From Notospermus geniculatus (Eukaryota; Nemertea; Pilidiophora; Heteronemertea; Lineidae): DNA of 64,000 bases. Shown in pieces: positions 1 to 12,958 of this stretch (positions are counted from its first letter, which is position 1; the number at the start of each line of letters is the position of its first letter). The DNA lies in NCBI GenBank assembly GCA_002633025.1, contig NMRB01001265.1:132711-196710 (forward strand), read 5' to 3'. The notes under the pieces were generated by a model. The model did not search any database. It saw only the letters and a program-made list of their open reading frames with translations, and was not told the DNA's origin. A program made the position numbers and the translations under genes.

Positions 1-204
1 GACTGTATCGAGGACACGTCCACGAACCATTCGACACCCATTGACCACAGACAACAAACACTACGAGTTTTGAACGAGTTCTGACACCCGACCCATTGAC
101 AAATAACTAAAACGAGGGTACTGTTAGTCCAGAATGTATGAAGAGTATCGTTGCTTTGGTCCAAGAGCGATAACATAGAAACCTCAGACATCGTTTACCC
201 GTCC
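1..204. other. no feature recognised
   Basis: AT-rich DNA with no convincing coding region or repeat partner in the window. Confidence 0.5.
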
Positions 205-211
205 AAGATAA

Positions 212-722
212 GGGACCGTCTCAAAATTACTTTGATGCCAACAAAACGAAATCCATTTAGTTTTTCATTCAGCCCCCCTCCCCTTCAAAAAACTAAATTG
301 GGGTACACTTTGGCATCACCAATGCTTTTACACTGCATGTAATGAGGAAATGATGTAGCATTGACATCCACCTTCACAGAGATATCCGGTCACATTTGGT
401 GAAATTTGTAAAAAGGAAAGCAAGGAGAAAAACCAGCTATTTTGTCAAGAACTTGTAATTTAATATCTACCAACTGAACTTGAAAAACTGAGGGAGGAAT
501 CAATCAGGGGAAAAGGATTTTGGTTCTGAAGCCCAGAACAGCTCCCAGTCAATCAAACTTTGTGACATTTAGGAGCTGTTTGTCATCAAGCAAAAAAAGA
601 AGCAAAAATGAGTGATGCCCCAAAAAATTAAAAACTAAATGGACAGTCCAAAAATTCGAACCCCCTCCCCCATACTAAATGGATTTAGTTTTGTTGGCAT
701 CAAAGTAATTTTGAGACGGTCC
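212..722. mobile_element. MITE-like foldback element with 7-bp target duplication
   Basis: The ends form an inverted repeat of about 49 bp starting GGACCGTCTCAAAATTAC. The direct repeat AAGATAA lies at 205-211 and 723-729, immediately outside, and fits a target-site duplication. There is no transposase ORF, so this is a non-autonomous DNA transposon. A 7- or 8-bp duplication would suit a hAT-like origin, but that assignment is inference. Confidence 0.75.
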
Positions 723-1093
723 AAGATAACTTGATATAAATCATGTTAAGCGTTGAAGAAGAAGATGTAAACTTGAGCCAAGTAAAACATTTATCGATAA
801 TCAGTGCACTGACGCAAATGACATCTTGAATAGGATATTTATGTATGAAGTTTTAATATTTTAGAGAAGGTGCACTCGAGTGCAAACGTGTACAGTGTAA
901 TGTTTATTCATTCATTGCGTGTTTTTTTCATATACATGTACACAACGCGTTTGTTTCCATGTAAATAAGAAAAAATGTAAACTTTGGGGACACTCTAAGA
1001 TTGCTGCTGCTTAGTCGAGTAGCACTTTGTTTTAGGCTCCAAACCTGCCGTTAAAAATGTGCAGAACCTGTGATACTGCTGTTGAGGTGTATG

Positions 1094-1239
1094 GGCCGTA
1101 ATGCACCAACGAAGATTAACTTGAACTCAGGTTGAGCAGCTTTTCAATTGTTCAGTTTTGCCAGGGCATGATGTGACAATGGAAAAGTTGTGGTTCAACC
1201 TGAGTTCAGTATAATGATCTTCATTGGTGCATACTGCCC
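1094..1239. mobile_element. short palindromic MITE
   Basis: The two halves are imperfect inverted repeats (GGCCGTAATGCACCAACGAAG pairs, with mismatches, with the right end), so the whole 146 bp can fold back. TATG occurs on both sides (1090-1093 and 1240-1243) and may be the target duplication. Non-coding. Confidence 0.6.
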
Positions 1240-1243
1240 TATG

Positions 1244-2117
1244 TGCTCATCGTCGATAAAAAGTTCTGTCAAATGTACATAAACATGTATAAAATACGTC
1301 GCCGTTTGCCTGGGATTGAGTCTTATCTTAGCAAAGATTTAGTCATTGATATGTATTGACTCTTCGTGTCTGCCCCCTTCGTAGATCGGATCCACCACTT
1401 TGACAGGTTATCAATACATAGTCGGACAATTTTATCTGAAAATAATCGATGCTGTGTATGTATCCCCTGTTCGAACACGCTAATCAGCGCCTAAAACGTT
1501 CAAGGCAGTCGCAGCCATTATGACGTGACAGATCACGTGACTACTGTTGTGACGATGTGAATAGAGCGGCGTCAGTGATTGGTGTAATCTGCGTTTATAT
1601 CTCGGCATGCTTGATACGCACGTTGCGATTATGTCAAGAAAGTGTATTGAAATGAAGAGCCCGGATACAGGGGTGGATTCTGAAGATGAATGCAACCGTT
1701 CAAAAAGCTGAAAGTACAGTTGATGTGATAAAGAATTAGTGAATCGTGAATGAACGAAACGTCTTCGTTTAGATGTGAAATCTGGTGATGGGAGTTGATG
1801 ATGGCGGTGGGGGTCTCGGAACTTCTCACCGTAGCATTGTTATACACTTGGTGATAGGCTCTGCTTCATTCCTCGGTAGGTTAAAGTCCCACAGTATGCA
1901 TGAGATGACTTTCTCTCCCCCACCTTTATAAGACTGGTGTCCTGTCCAATCTATAATATAGCCGGTGGTAACACCGAGGCTGGACTGATACTATATCGAA
2001 ACAAATGGCCGCCATACTTTCATCTCTTGAGAATTTCATCCTGCTGTTATAGCGTGACTAACCCTTCATCAGGTAAGGTACACATGCTTAAACTCATTCT
2101 TTTATGTAGCAACTAAC
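1244..2117. other. intergenic, nothing recognised
   Basis: No ORF here resembles a known protein and no repeat partner was found. Only short chance ORFs are present. Confidence 0.4.
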
Positions 2118-2120
2118 TTA

Positions 2121-2272
2121 AGGCGCTGCTCCACGTGACAGTTTTCTGTCGACTGTTTGCTGTCAGATAGTAACTGTCCAAAGACTATCCCGTGGAAGTT
2201 GTTCAGCTAGTGACTGTATGACAGCAATTACAGCAAACTTTCGACAGAAAACTGTCACGTGGAGCAGCGCCT
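2121..2272. mobile_element. PIF/Harbinger-like MITE, copy 1
   Basis: Long terminal inverted repeats start AGGCGCTGCTCCACGTGAC and end in the reverse complement. TTA flanks both ends (2118-2120, 2273-2275). A 3-bp TTA duplication is typical of PIF/Harbinger elements. A longer copy with the same ends and the same TTA flanks lies at 8334-8517. Confidence 0.8.
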
Positions 2273-2275
2273 TTA

Positions 2276-3040
2276 GACCATTCAAATACCGGTAGATAGA
2301 TTCGAACAATCTTTCGAACATGAATATACGACGTTGCCTAAAGGTCAAAGGTTACGTCGGGTACGTCGGCCGTCGCGAGATACAAAACCTAACGCATACT
2401 GTCGGGCTTTAACTTATTCGGACCGGAATATCGAATGTGATGATGAATTACGATGCATCAACCGGTGGGAATGGGACGTCTTGACAATAAGGAACTCATC
2501 CACTACAAGGTTAAAATGTCGATGATTTAGTATTGAATGTTCAAGAACCATTAATAAAGTCTGATCAATCCGTTGGCTGATAAATGAATGCTGACAAATT
2601 CTTTTTTTTTCGCTGGTGACAGATTGATGCCTAAATTCCTCGACTCCGCTGGTAATAAGCTCCCTAAAACGCTTCATGTGCGACGTTTTTTTCATCGCAT
2701 AAATATTTTACGACAGTTTATTTTTGCGGTGAAGTTTAATTCAGTTGCTACATGCCGCGAAAATTTGGTAAAAATTCGCTGTGTCGTAGTAAATCTAATG
2801 CATGGGCGATTTAGGGGACGTATAGCATGGAAAATGAATGCTCCTAATGCGGGGGAATATAAAACATTCCCAATAGTTTCTCATGATTTACGTCGTGTGT
2901 TGTAAATTCGCTGCTGCGAATTGTGCAGTATAACGACGTGTCTTATGCCATGTAATGTGATGTTATGTGGGTGCTGTTAGGGAACTTCTCAAACTAAAAA
3001 AAAAGTCGTTTCGTCCGTTTTTTGTGTAGCTGATTAGCAT
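2276..3040. other. intergenic, nothing recognised
   Basis: Contains short ORFs on both strands (for example 2588-2905) with no recognisable domain. No repeat partner in the window. Confidence 0.35.
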
Positions 3041-3530
3041 TGTAGAAGGCTGTTCGCCGACTAGTGGGCAGAACCTAGGGGCCGTATGCATAAAACATCT
3101 TAATTCCCTTATCTTTTGTTTGGAACAATAGTTTAAGGGAAATATTACACTTAAGATGTTTTATGCATACTGGTCCTAAACAAAGGCATTAGCAGTCCGC
3201 TGCTTTGGGTGCGAATGCCATGTGCATGTAGCCCAGTACGCTACATACACTGTACAGTACAGAACAGTAGTGCCTACATTGTAGAAGGATACTCGCCGAG
3301 TGCCTGGGTGCCTGGGCCGTATGCATAAAACATCTTAAGTGTAAATTTCCCTTAAACTATTGTTCGAAACAAAAGATAAGGGAAATTTTACACTTAAGAT
3401 GTTTTATGCATGCGGCCCCTGGGTCCTAAGCATAGGCATTAGGCCTAGCAGTCTGCTGCACTTTGAGTGTGGATGCCTTGTGCACGTAGCCTAATGCACA
3501 CCCACATCGAGGCCTGAACAGTAGGCCTAC
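3041..3530. repeat. tandem duplication of a 239-bp segment carrying a palindromic MITE
   Basis: The block starting TGTAGAAGG at 3041 recurs at 3280. Each copy contains a near-palindromic element of about 100 bp (3078-3176 and 3314-3418) with ends GGGCCGTATGCATAAAACAT and its complement. The second copy is a cleaner palindrome. Either the segment duplicated after insertion, or the palindromic element is part of a larger tandem unit. Confidence 0.65.
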
Positions 3531-5125
3531 ATTCGTCAAAACATTGAGCAGTTATATTTTGAAATATCGGCCTACATGTGATTGATGTATTAAGCCAGTT
3601 TGTCATTCGCAAGGTCTAATTCAGTTTAATATAGAAATGATAAAACCATGATCGGATGAAGTCGGATTGTCTGCGTCAAGCGTAGATACAATAATTACGA
3701 ATTATTGACGTTTGGTGGCGAGATTTCTGTTCAGATATGATGACGTTGCATTCAGATCAATAATTCTATCGGTGAATATCAAAAACTGCATCATGAATAT
3801 GAATGAGACAAGTCACATGTCTACAGCAATCCCGCAGCAAATCATTGAAGTGAATAACCGAAACAATCTGATACGTCGGTTAGAATTCTAATTCACTTGT
3901 GCTACAGATCAGTATTTGTTCGAGCATGATACCCGTTTTGAACTGTATGTTTTGCAGAAAAGAATATGTAAATTGTTTCATATCTAAATTATTCAGGTTT
4001 TTATCAGAACTTCCGATTGCTTCACCTTTTTTGCAGATCACGTGACATGTCAAAACAGTCAGTCTGTTGGAAACATCTCTCTGTGGAAATGCACATGGAT
4101 AAAAGATATAAAGAAATCAAGGAAATGCTCTTGAAAACATGCTGTTTCAATCTTGAATGTTCGATGTTTAACGTCGAAATGTGCAATGAAATTGGATACC
4201 AGTCGTTGAAAAAGAAACTAAAGCGTACATTTTCCACTTTTACACTATTATTGGATGTTAGTTTCTGTAGTAACATCCGTGATGCGTCTCTCGATTTATA
4301 ATGATGCTTATTCATATCACGATTGGCCTTCGTCTCATCCTATGTGCATGCATGTGCACACGCTCACAGCAGGCAAGTCGACGCCAAATCGATGTTCATT
4401 CACCGTCGTTGATTTGCTGAATCAACTTTTTACGTGGTTGACGACCAATCAGTGTTCGTGTTTCATTTCATTTCGTGTAGCTTGGCCATCGCCAGATTCC
4501 ACCATGGAGATCGAAACAGGGCAACCTTTAATCAGCCAAGACGGGTTTTTTTTCGCTTAAAATTGAAAGAAATAGAAAGAATCTATCTCGTACCTGGATG
4601 GACAAAGATTAGAGCAAATCTGCCGGTGTGTTTGGAAATATGACATCTCCAGCTCTCACAGCCTGTAGGTTATCGCGATAGGAGTAAGGTAAACTTGCAC
4701 CAAGTTAACAGGTGCTTTGGAACACATAATATTCTGTCAACATTGCTGATAAAACATAGTGGAAAGCAAACAAATTTCGTAGCGATAAACAAATCATGTA
4801 TCAGCGATGATAGCAGGTCGGCGAACTTCCGCATTCCGGTATACATGGACTAACCTTATGGTAAAAAAAGTGGACGAGATGGGTACTGCACTTTAGTTGA
4901 TGAAGTAAACATAATTAACAAGCATGTTTATATTTTGCATTTGCACACACAGCCATTATAACCGGCTCACTTATGAATTTTTCATGATAACAATTTATCT
5001 CTCCCTTGTGTTACGTTGAAGTAAAAAAGTTGAAATAACACCACACGACGTGACCCAGTTATTTGCATTGCACAGGAAAATGTTACCGGTCGTACTGAAA
5101 GAGTATGAAGGAACGTGGCCTACCT
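3531..5125. other. intergenic, nothing recognised
   Basis: Overlapping ORFs of 94-101 aa at 4017-4560 occur on both strands, but none has a recognisable domain or splice-site context. I treat the stretch as non-coding. Confidence 0.35.
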
Positions 5126-5640
5126 GTACACTGGTGCTGGACAGAAATATTAGGACAGTGGCCAGTTTGAAGTTTGATGTAAGTTTCTGCCTGTTAAGAA
5201 TCAGGAGAAGATGAAATGTTTTGGCTTGAATAAAGTCTAGAACACATTTTTGACTTTCATTTCTGCACTTCCAATGTGGATTGTTGTTAATTTCAAGTGA
5301 TTTAAATACATGTATTGTTATGACGTAACTGGTCATACATGTTATGTAACACAAGTGTATCATCAACCATGAGTAATTAAAAGCTTTATTATTAAGAAAA
5401 AAATGAAGAAAAACGAGTACACAATTTGCTTGTAAATGCCTTTGATGAACAAGGACGAACATTGCCTTATTGTCATTAACCTCATTGCATAATTGCCAAT
5501 GATTATGTAGTTCACTGAAATTTTACCAACGGAAAAGAAGCACCCTTCCCACAATATTTGAACACAAGTTCATTAACAGGCAGAAACGTACATCAAACTT
5601 CAAATTGGCACTGTCCTAATATTTCTGTTCACCAGTGTAC
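5126..5640. mobile_element. foldback element with ~70-bp inverted ends
   Basis: Left arm 5126-5197 (GTACACTGGTGCTGGACAG...) pairs with right arm 5572-5640 (...CTGTTCACCAGTGTAC), with a few mismatches. The 370-bp centre has no recognisable gene. A non-autonomous DNA transposon is the simplest reading. Confidence 0.65.
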
Positions 5641-6213
5641 GTGTTGGCCATGTCATCCAGCTACAGTGGAAAGCAATAATCTTGTGCACACATTTTCACA
5701 TTTTTGTGCTTCCAGTTTCTTAGCTACATATTCCTCCCTTGAGATATTATTCAAATTAACAGGAAAAGCTCAAGATAACGTATTGCCTCGGGTAAAGTAA
5801 TTGGTGAGAAAAAAGTCTGGGTTTTGTTTGTCAGTATATTGCGGAGGAAGTTTTCTTATTTAAAGTTCTTAAAACATAGTGAGAGCTTCTTTAGCTGGGT
5901 GCCTATAGTGCATTTACCCTTTGTTTATTTCACTGTCAAAAAACTAATGTAGCGATATAGAAATCTATTTCATGAGATGGAGCAGCTGCAGCGACTGAAA
6001 CCTACTTGAAGCCAATCGTGATGCAGTTTCACACCCACGCTGTGTATCGATTGACAGATTGAGTTCCATAGGTCAACATTTGAAGTATGCAAAAAATCGC
6101 ATCCTGAAACTTCAGGCGGTGAAATTTTTACTCCAAATTTATATCCGCGTTCTTTGATGAAGCTCGCCCTGGTGCTAAAGCTCAAAAATTAAGGAGACTA
6201 TTTGTTTTGGTGC

Positions 6214-6348
6214 CCGGTGTAACGTTTTTCAGTGTTCCCCATCTGTGAGTGTTCCCTTCCTATTGTCTGACCGAATAAACTGCGATTGACAATAGGGGAC
6301 ACACAGAGAAACGTGTCGAACTATTTTCCAGCGTTTCCCCAAACATTA
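6214..6348. mobile_element. fragment of CCGGTGTAACG-type MITE
   Basis: Begins CCGGTGTAACGTTTTTCAG, the same terminus as the complete copy at 56035-56212. Internal text (a CACACAGAGAAACG-like stretch, AATAGG) is shared with copies near 42940 and 56035. The right part is interrupted by another MITE at 6349, and related sequence resumes after 6500. Confidence 0.6.
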
Positions 6349-6498
6349 GGGAGTTTAAGAAATCAAACGATAAACGTTAACTTTGCGACAGCGTTATTTT
6401 TTGCACCGAAAATGCAATATATAAATCTGGTGAATTCGCGGTATGAAAAATAACGTTGTCGTAAAGTTAACGTTTATCGTTTGATTTCTTAAACTCCC
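6349..6498. mobile_element. GGGAG-ended MITE with TA target, copy 1
   Basis: Terminal inverted repeats of about 55 bp (GGGAGTTTAAGAAATCAAAC...) are flanked by TA on both sides (6347-6348, 6499-6500). A second copy lies at 12802-12956. It is inserted in the older MITE that starts at 6214, which gives a relative age. Confidence 0.8.
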
Positions 6499-6545
6499 TA
6501 GTAAGGGGACACACTGACACACAGAAACACTGGCAGATGTAAATC

Positions 6546-8330
6546 CTGTCTTGGAATTATTTCTGCTGGGGTTACCTGAAGCGATTAAAAAGTTCTAACC
6601 TCATGTTAGGTACGGGCGAAAGTATTGACCTTTTTGTGAACAGCGCCCAGGAGGTCGATTTCGTACATTACGAAATGTCTTCTAACGTACGGGTCTTCTC
6701 ATTTCAAACGACTTACCAGCAAGAGAGCTGTACCTCATCGCTTGTCCTTTGACTTCACCGCCGATAATGGAGATGGATGGTACGGAAATTGCTCCTAAGA
6801 GGAGACACATTTCAGCACCGTCATAGGAGGCTCGGCCGGACATGCCCATACTCTATATTCATCAATTCTTCGATGATCTGACCTTCCTTCTTTGTGGAGG
6901 ACGAGGTCCTCTCTTCATTACCATACTAAGCGTGAAATAAATAGAAGGTATTGGTAATTTGATGATAGATGACGTCTCCGACGGTCTCTTTCCCGTTCCT
7001 GTCAAGAACTCCATACCTACGTCCCACCAAAAATGACATTCCAACCTTCTATTTTGCGGGATGATCCCTTTTATACGTACATACATGTAAGTTTGGTGAA
7101 GCGATTAAATACATTTGAGCTATTGTACATACATACAGTAGAATCTCCCTTAGGGGACCCCTCTGTCAGCAGGACACCACCCTATTAAGCACCAAAATTC
7201 AGTCCCAAACTGGTTGTTTTCTGTTCATTTTGACCTCTGTAATCAGGACACCTCTCAATGCAGAACAGCATCTGACAGTCCCGTATGTGTCCTTAATGGA
7301 GAGGTTCCACTGTGCATGTACCTCTTTAACCATCACTTGGTTCGACTGGGCCGAGACCAGTGACCCATTTCATTACGTTTTAACCTTGAAAAAAATGTAC
7401 CCATTGCAAGTTACATACAGTACTAGGAATTTTAGGAGAGTTGATGGCTATTGAACGTCTTCTGATACGGAGCGTGGGTGTTCCCCATTCTTAAGATTTG
7501 CATTACCATCTTCCACCGATGTGGCTAGAGAGGGCACTGTCAGATGGTATCTGTATACTAGCTGCGATTTGTGCTCGGCCGTCTCGTGGCAGCACTGCTT
7601 GGCATAAGGAAGCAAAAAAGACGAAAAAACGCACCGCACCCAAAAATGGAGAAAAAAATCTGCACTCTATCTGAGATGATGCACAAACGAAATATTGACT
7701 CATGGCATTTTTGCTTGTTTGACAACTATTAATTTTCGTTCGTAATCACACCAGCTACGCCAGCTACTAGAATAATTTTCCTCAATTAGGCAAACATTAT
7801 GATGCGTAATGGCACAATGAGACTGAATCACAAGCACTAAAATAATTTCTAGAGTGATAAAGAAGTTATCAATCATATTGATGAGCCTGTTTTTATGTAA
7901 CAAAAGACTAATTTTAACTCAATCCTGGCGTCACTAATTAGTCACATCATTGTTTTTCTCCGAGACAAGTGAAACTAAATCAGACGGATGAAACTGGCGA
8001 AGCGGGTACATTGTATGGCAAAGTTCATTTGTGCTGCTAATCCTGTTCAATTTCAGTGATGCAGACGTTTTGTTTTTAGTGGGGAAGTTCGCCAGATTAA
8101 TTTCCGATATCGACAAAATTCACGAATAATAGAACTGAAAGTAGGTCACTGGTGCTGTTGTTTTAAACTGGGTTTTCTAATTGAATGACGATCATTAAAT
8201 TCTTTTGTCGACGCAAACTTTTACGTCACTGTTTGTGGCATTCTTCATGAATAACGGATCACAAAAAAAACTTGGGTTTAAAGTACAGAACCTTTGGCTA
8301 ACTCGGCGTGAGAAGATGCCAAATATAGCC
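6546..8330. other. intergenic, nothing recognised
   Basis: No domain-bearing ORF and no repeat with a partner was found. Short ORFs at 6862-7086 and 7448-7703 look like chance frames. Confidence 0.35.
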
Positions 8331-8333
8331 TTA

Positions 8334-8517
8334 AGGCGCTGCTCCACGTGACAGTTTTCTGTCGAAAGTTTGCTGTAAGATAGTAATTGTCCAAAGACTA
8401 TCCCGTGGAAGTTGTTCAGCTAGCGACTGTATGACAGCAATTATTGCTGTCTGACAGCAACAATTGACAATCTGACGGCAAACTTTCGACAGAAAACTGT
8501 CACGTGGAGCAGCGCCT
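8334..8517. mobile_element. PIF/Harbinger-like MITE, copy 2
   Basis: Same termini as 2121-2272 and again flanked by TTA (8331-8333, 8518-8520). It is about 30 bp longer internally. The inverted ends extend through AGTTTTCTGTCGAAAGTTTGC. Two copies with the same flanking TTA make the family assignment firm. Confidence 0.85.
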
Positions 8518-8542
8518 TTACTCTTGTAACACACAAATATGG

Positions 8543-8664
8543 AGTTTCCGCAAAGCCACCGAAACGCCAACGCGAACGCCAAACCCATTGTTCAATGCCA
8601 CGAAGAGAGCACCGAACAAAAGGATAGACGTTCGCGTAGGCGTTTCGGGGGCTTTGTGAAAACT
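8543..8664. mobile_element. small palindromic repeat
   Basis: AGTTTCCGCAAAGCCACCGA at the left pairs imperfectly with the GGGGGCTTTGTGAAAACT region at the right. It lies directly beside the MITE ending at 8517. Non-coding. Confidence 0.45.
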
Positions 8665-9205
8665 GTATACTATACCAGTATGTGTACTTCAAAACACCTT
8701 TTTCCACCTCACAGTTTGTGCCGATCTCCACAAATAATTGTCTGCAAATATAACTTGTGTTTTAACATAGTCCTTGAGCTTAGTCATCACACAAACAGGG
8801 TGTAATGAACTCGGCTCGAGAGGATGTATAATGTAGCCTTACCCTTTTAATAAGTCTACGGTACTTGAAAAGAAAACCATTAACTCTAAATATCAGCCCT
8901 TTCCATTTATTGTTTGACAAAGGATGACGTGAAGAGGGCACTCCCTGTGAAGGATAAAGAGATGTAAATGGAGGAAAAGTCAAGTGTGTGAAGAGTATCT
9001 GATTCATAGAAATGGCATTTCGCGAGTGAAGGCGGGGCCGATGAACCTCTAGTTATGGACAAGTTTGATTTTCAGGAAACCAATCTTTTCCTCTTATAGC
9101 CTACACGCTGCAAATGGTGAATCGTGGAGTTGAATTTTCAGGAAAATCTATCTCTTTCTCTTCCACATGCAGATACATGTATCCAACGTGGAGCACAAAG
9201 AACGA
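8665..9205. other. intergenic, nothing recognised
   Basis: No recognisable gene or paired repeat. Confidence 0.35.
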
Positions 9206-9213
9206 CACACAAA

Positions 9214-9462
9214 ATGATAAAATACGTACCGTATACATAAAGTCGTCTCCGAATTTTGCAAATTTTCGACCCCAACCGGGCTCTTCCTCAGGCACTTTAG
9301 TAGAGATCCCAGAAGTAAATGACGAGGATTCCAATTCAGATCCATAATATTGGAATCCTCCTCATTTACTTCTGGGATCTCTACTAGAAAGTGCCTGAGG
9401 AAGACACAGGTTGGGGTCGAAAATTTGCAAAATTCGGAGACGACTTTATACGTATTTTATCT
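9214..9462. mobile_element. foldback repeat with ~110-bp arms
   Basis: Arms 9214-9334 and 9350-9462 are near-perfect inverted copies separated by only about 15 bp. Transcripts would form a long hairpin. ORFs on both strands here are a by-product of the symmetry. Probably a snap-back MITE. Confidence 0.7.
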
Positions 9463-9469
9463 TCCACAT

Positions 9470-11775
9470 GCCACATACAATGAGCTGACATAACTGAATA
9501 GAAAAATGGGTCTTACGCCAATGCCTTTTTTCTTTTTCGAATGATCTATCTTTCGCGGCAATTAATCGCCTAGATTCTACATAGCTCCATTCTTCCAATC
9601 AATTAACCAGCAAATTGTTTCTGGGTAAGAATTATGGCCAATTTATTTGAAGATGGCAGATATTTGGNCAAACGCACTGACAAACAAAAACTAATGACCA
9701 CCTGAACATTTTTCGAGCCAAGTTCCGTACACAATTCTACCCAATTAACTCACGCTCGTGCAAATCAGATTCGGCCCATTTTCGTCCTCCACAGACCCAA
9801 CTCATTTCTCATTGCCAGGAAGGAAATCCAGCCTCACGCACGATACGCATCTGCTCTTTCAGCCCCAAAAAACCCTAATATCTCAAAAACTATGGAACGT
9901 ATCAAAATTTCGTTGACCTCAGACAAAACTACATACAATTCACCGTATATATATACCACGATCAATAACATTGGACAACACATGACTCCACAATCGCACG
10001 GAAACGAAAAATCTGACACGAAAATAAGGGTCACTTAGTGAGCCAATAATGAACTGAATACTGATAATGGTTTACTATGTTCTTACAAAGTGCCCGAGTC
10101 ATTTTGAAGCTTACAAACAATAAAACAAACTCTAGACTCCTTAGCGAGATGGAAGATGATTATGTAATATTTATTTTTGAGACCATCGGGGCTCTGATTT
10201 GAAGCCATCTTTGCAAATAAAGCCACTTTGTTTCCTTCTGCAGTTCAAATTGTAAGGGTCAGTTTGTCGGCGACTTACATCAAATTCTGAGAAAGTGTTA
10301 CATGTACAGACATGATGAGGTACTAATCTCACGAGTAGGCTACTAAATTGTCCTAAATAACATAATTTCCTCCCGCAGTTTCAAACCGCTACCCGTTACA
10401 TACCGGGTTACATACGCTCTGAAACTGCTTCAGTTGGTGCGATCCTCTAAGTATCACTAATAGACGGCGTTACCTGGCCGATTTCGGGAATCCCCACTGG
10501 CCCGAGAATCTGCCGCGATGAATATACGGTGTACATTTTGTGCACGTATCTTAACCAATCAGAAAGTGTGTTAAGGCGGCGTCGGTTAAACTTGTGATGA
10601 TGGCTTATGATTGGATCCCTCTTCAAACAGTGCCGCCTATTGATGATCCTTCACTTTTGGCGCCAGTCATGCCAGTGTGCAGTGGGTATGTTTCGGCCTA
10701 CATGTACCTATGGCCGACTGAACGCTGGGGGCGAGTGTATGATTAACATTGACGCTCAACAGTGCTATTCAATTATCATTCTCACCAACTAGAAACTGCT
10801 GTCAGCCAATTTGGCCCAGCCACACCTAGATGTCCACAATAATTATCCCTCACTCATTCCAACACAATCTTGTCCTACCATTTGGTGTCTTTAGTTGATG
10901 AAGATGTGCTTGTAATTACACCCTGCCTCGTCTTTCTTGGAGGTGATGGACTTCGAGGTTACATGGATAGTCCATGATTTTATCTTCGCTTTCTTTCGGA
11001 ATGTCCTTTCCTGCGTTGTCGATGATGCTTGCAGACGATGATGCATCGGCCGTGGTGGATTCCTTCGACTAATCAGGCCACAATGGGGGATAATTAGTAA
11101 GAAAATATTGCGGGATGACATCATGTGGCGAGGAAATTGGGGAGGATGGAGCATAATCCCCGATCGATGGTCCTGGAACTCTAGTGTATGATGAAATGAC
11201 ACGCTGATGGTATCTCTCGGGCGAATGGTTTTTGTTTGATATGTTTATAAATGGACTGCACGCTGGTCGTTTTGGTTGATTCGTCACTCTTTCTGCAACA
11301 GGTTTTGGTAGAAATTGTATTAGGAGTTGTCTCTTCGGCGGACATGAGTGAGAGGCGGGTCTCTAAATACCGCTGAAGGGTAAATGTCGTCCACTCAGAA
11401 TCCTAACCCCTGGCCCCCTATCCCAGAAACCTTGATACCTGACCTCCTACCCGGATCCAAAAAGCCTACTCCTAATCCTAAACCTAACCCCTGACCCTTA
11501 CGGACATCCATTACCCTAAATACTGGGTACCCTGTTCCATACGGTTAGACGACACCTTTTACCCCAAATACCTCGGTAGGCTTACCAATTCAATGATTTG
11601 GCCCCCTAGTGGCCCCTGTGGCTCAGGCAGTGGTGGAAAAATCTAATACAATACAATACAAAATACAATACAATGCAAGCTCGTAATAGACACATGTACA
11701 TGTAATACATGCAAGTACTTAGGCAACTAAGAGAAAATTGCTCAACAATGGTGAATCCAAATCCAACCTTCCATA
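9470..11775. other. intergenic, nothing recognised
   Basis: One undefined base lies near 9668. Degenerate CCTAACCC-like text at about 11400-11540 only vaguely resembles telomere repeat. No gene identified. Confidence 0.35.
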
Positions 11776-12010
11776 AACGCCCGTCCACACGATCATACAT
11801 TTGTTCATACATTTGTATGATGATGTCCAAGCTTGTTGTGGATTTCCGTCTACACAATGCAGCTAAAAGTTTGAACATCATCATACGTGTTGGATGCTAT
11901 TCAAGTTTGGTGGGAAAACGGTCTACACGATCATACATTTGTCCATGAACATCATCATACAAATGTATGACGATGTTTTGAACAAATGTATGATCGTGTG
12001 GACGGGCCTT
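11776..12010. mobile_element. MITE with GCCCGTCCACACGATC ends
   Basis: Terminal inverted repeat GCCCGTCCACACGATCATAC at 11779 pairs with the end at about 12008. A third, partial copy of the terminal sequence lies inside at about 11916-11960, so this may be two nested or rearranged copies. Confidence 0.65.
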
Positions 12011-12801
12011 TATACCTCGCTAATCTCCTTCCTGCGTACTTTCTATACAACGTTAATATGCATGTACAACCTACACGATGTACTTCTACAACTTTTTGGG
12101 TGAATCGTCTTTCCTCACAAACCACCAATCGGAACAGATTGAAAAACTATACGACAAACGATGACAAATGATGCTCCAAGTGCCCCTATCAGTCAGTACC
12201 ATCTAATGATTTTCTTTCTTTGTGTAATTGTTCATAAATATGTATGCCACGGAACGAGGTATCAATTTTTCATAAACCGCAACCACACCATAGAAAAACA
12301 GTGACAAACCATGACAAATGCGTCCAGTGTAACGACCCATTCTATACATATACATTCTCTCCTGTCGGATAAGTAATCGTCGTGTGCCCAGGATAAACGG
12401 GTTAATCAATTTTTCATATGCAGCAAAGATAAAAATGACATCTTAGATGATTTCTCTGTCAGTTACGATCTTATGATAGCAGGTTGATGCCAGCTTATGA
12501 TGAGATACTTTCGTACCACGGATGACTACCCACCGCTCCATCAAGATTGCATCGAAAAAATCCGCCACTCAAAGAAGATTTCCTTGTCGTATTTTCGCTT
12601 GGGAAAATCTGTAGTGATTCGGTATTTATAGAAATGTGGATGATGGAGGAGCCTGAGTGGCCGGGCCAACAGGCCGTGGCGAACTTGCTGCCCTGTAGGT
12701 TAACCTCCAATAGTGCTGTCTCTTTTCATTGTGACAGTTGGCATCTATTGGTCATCAGGACGATTGCTGTTTTGTCCTTCAGTGTGACTTGAGTCTCATT
12801 A
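12011..12801. other. intergenic, nothing recognised
   Basis: No domain-bearing ORF and no repeat partner found. Confidence 0.35.
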
Positions 12802-12956
12802 GGGAGGTTTAGAAATCAAACGAGAAACGTAAATTTTACGACAACGTTATTTTCATACTACACATTAACCAGATATTTTATATACATGTAGCATTTTGGT
12901 ACAAAAATAACGTTGTCGTTACGGTTTACGTTTATCGTTTGATTTCTAGACCTCCC
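12802..12956. mobile_element. GGGAG-ended MITE with TA target, copy 2
   Basis: Inverted termini start GGGAGGTTTAGAAATCAAAC, with TA at 12800-12801 and 12957-12958. It matches the element at 6349-6498 at both ends, with a different centre. Confidence 0.8.
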
Positions 12957-12958
12957 TA

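Noticed and set aside
4995-5462. 155-aa minus-strand membrane protein gene
   Set aside because: It lies inside a foldback element; hydrophobicity reflects AT-rich sequence, and no domain or splice context is visible.
11400-11540. Interstitial telomere
   Set aside because: CCTAACCC-like motifs are too degenerate and irregular.
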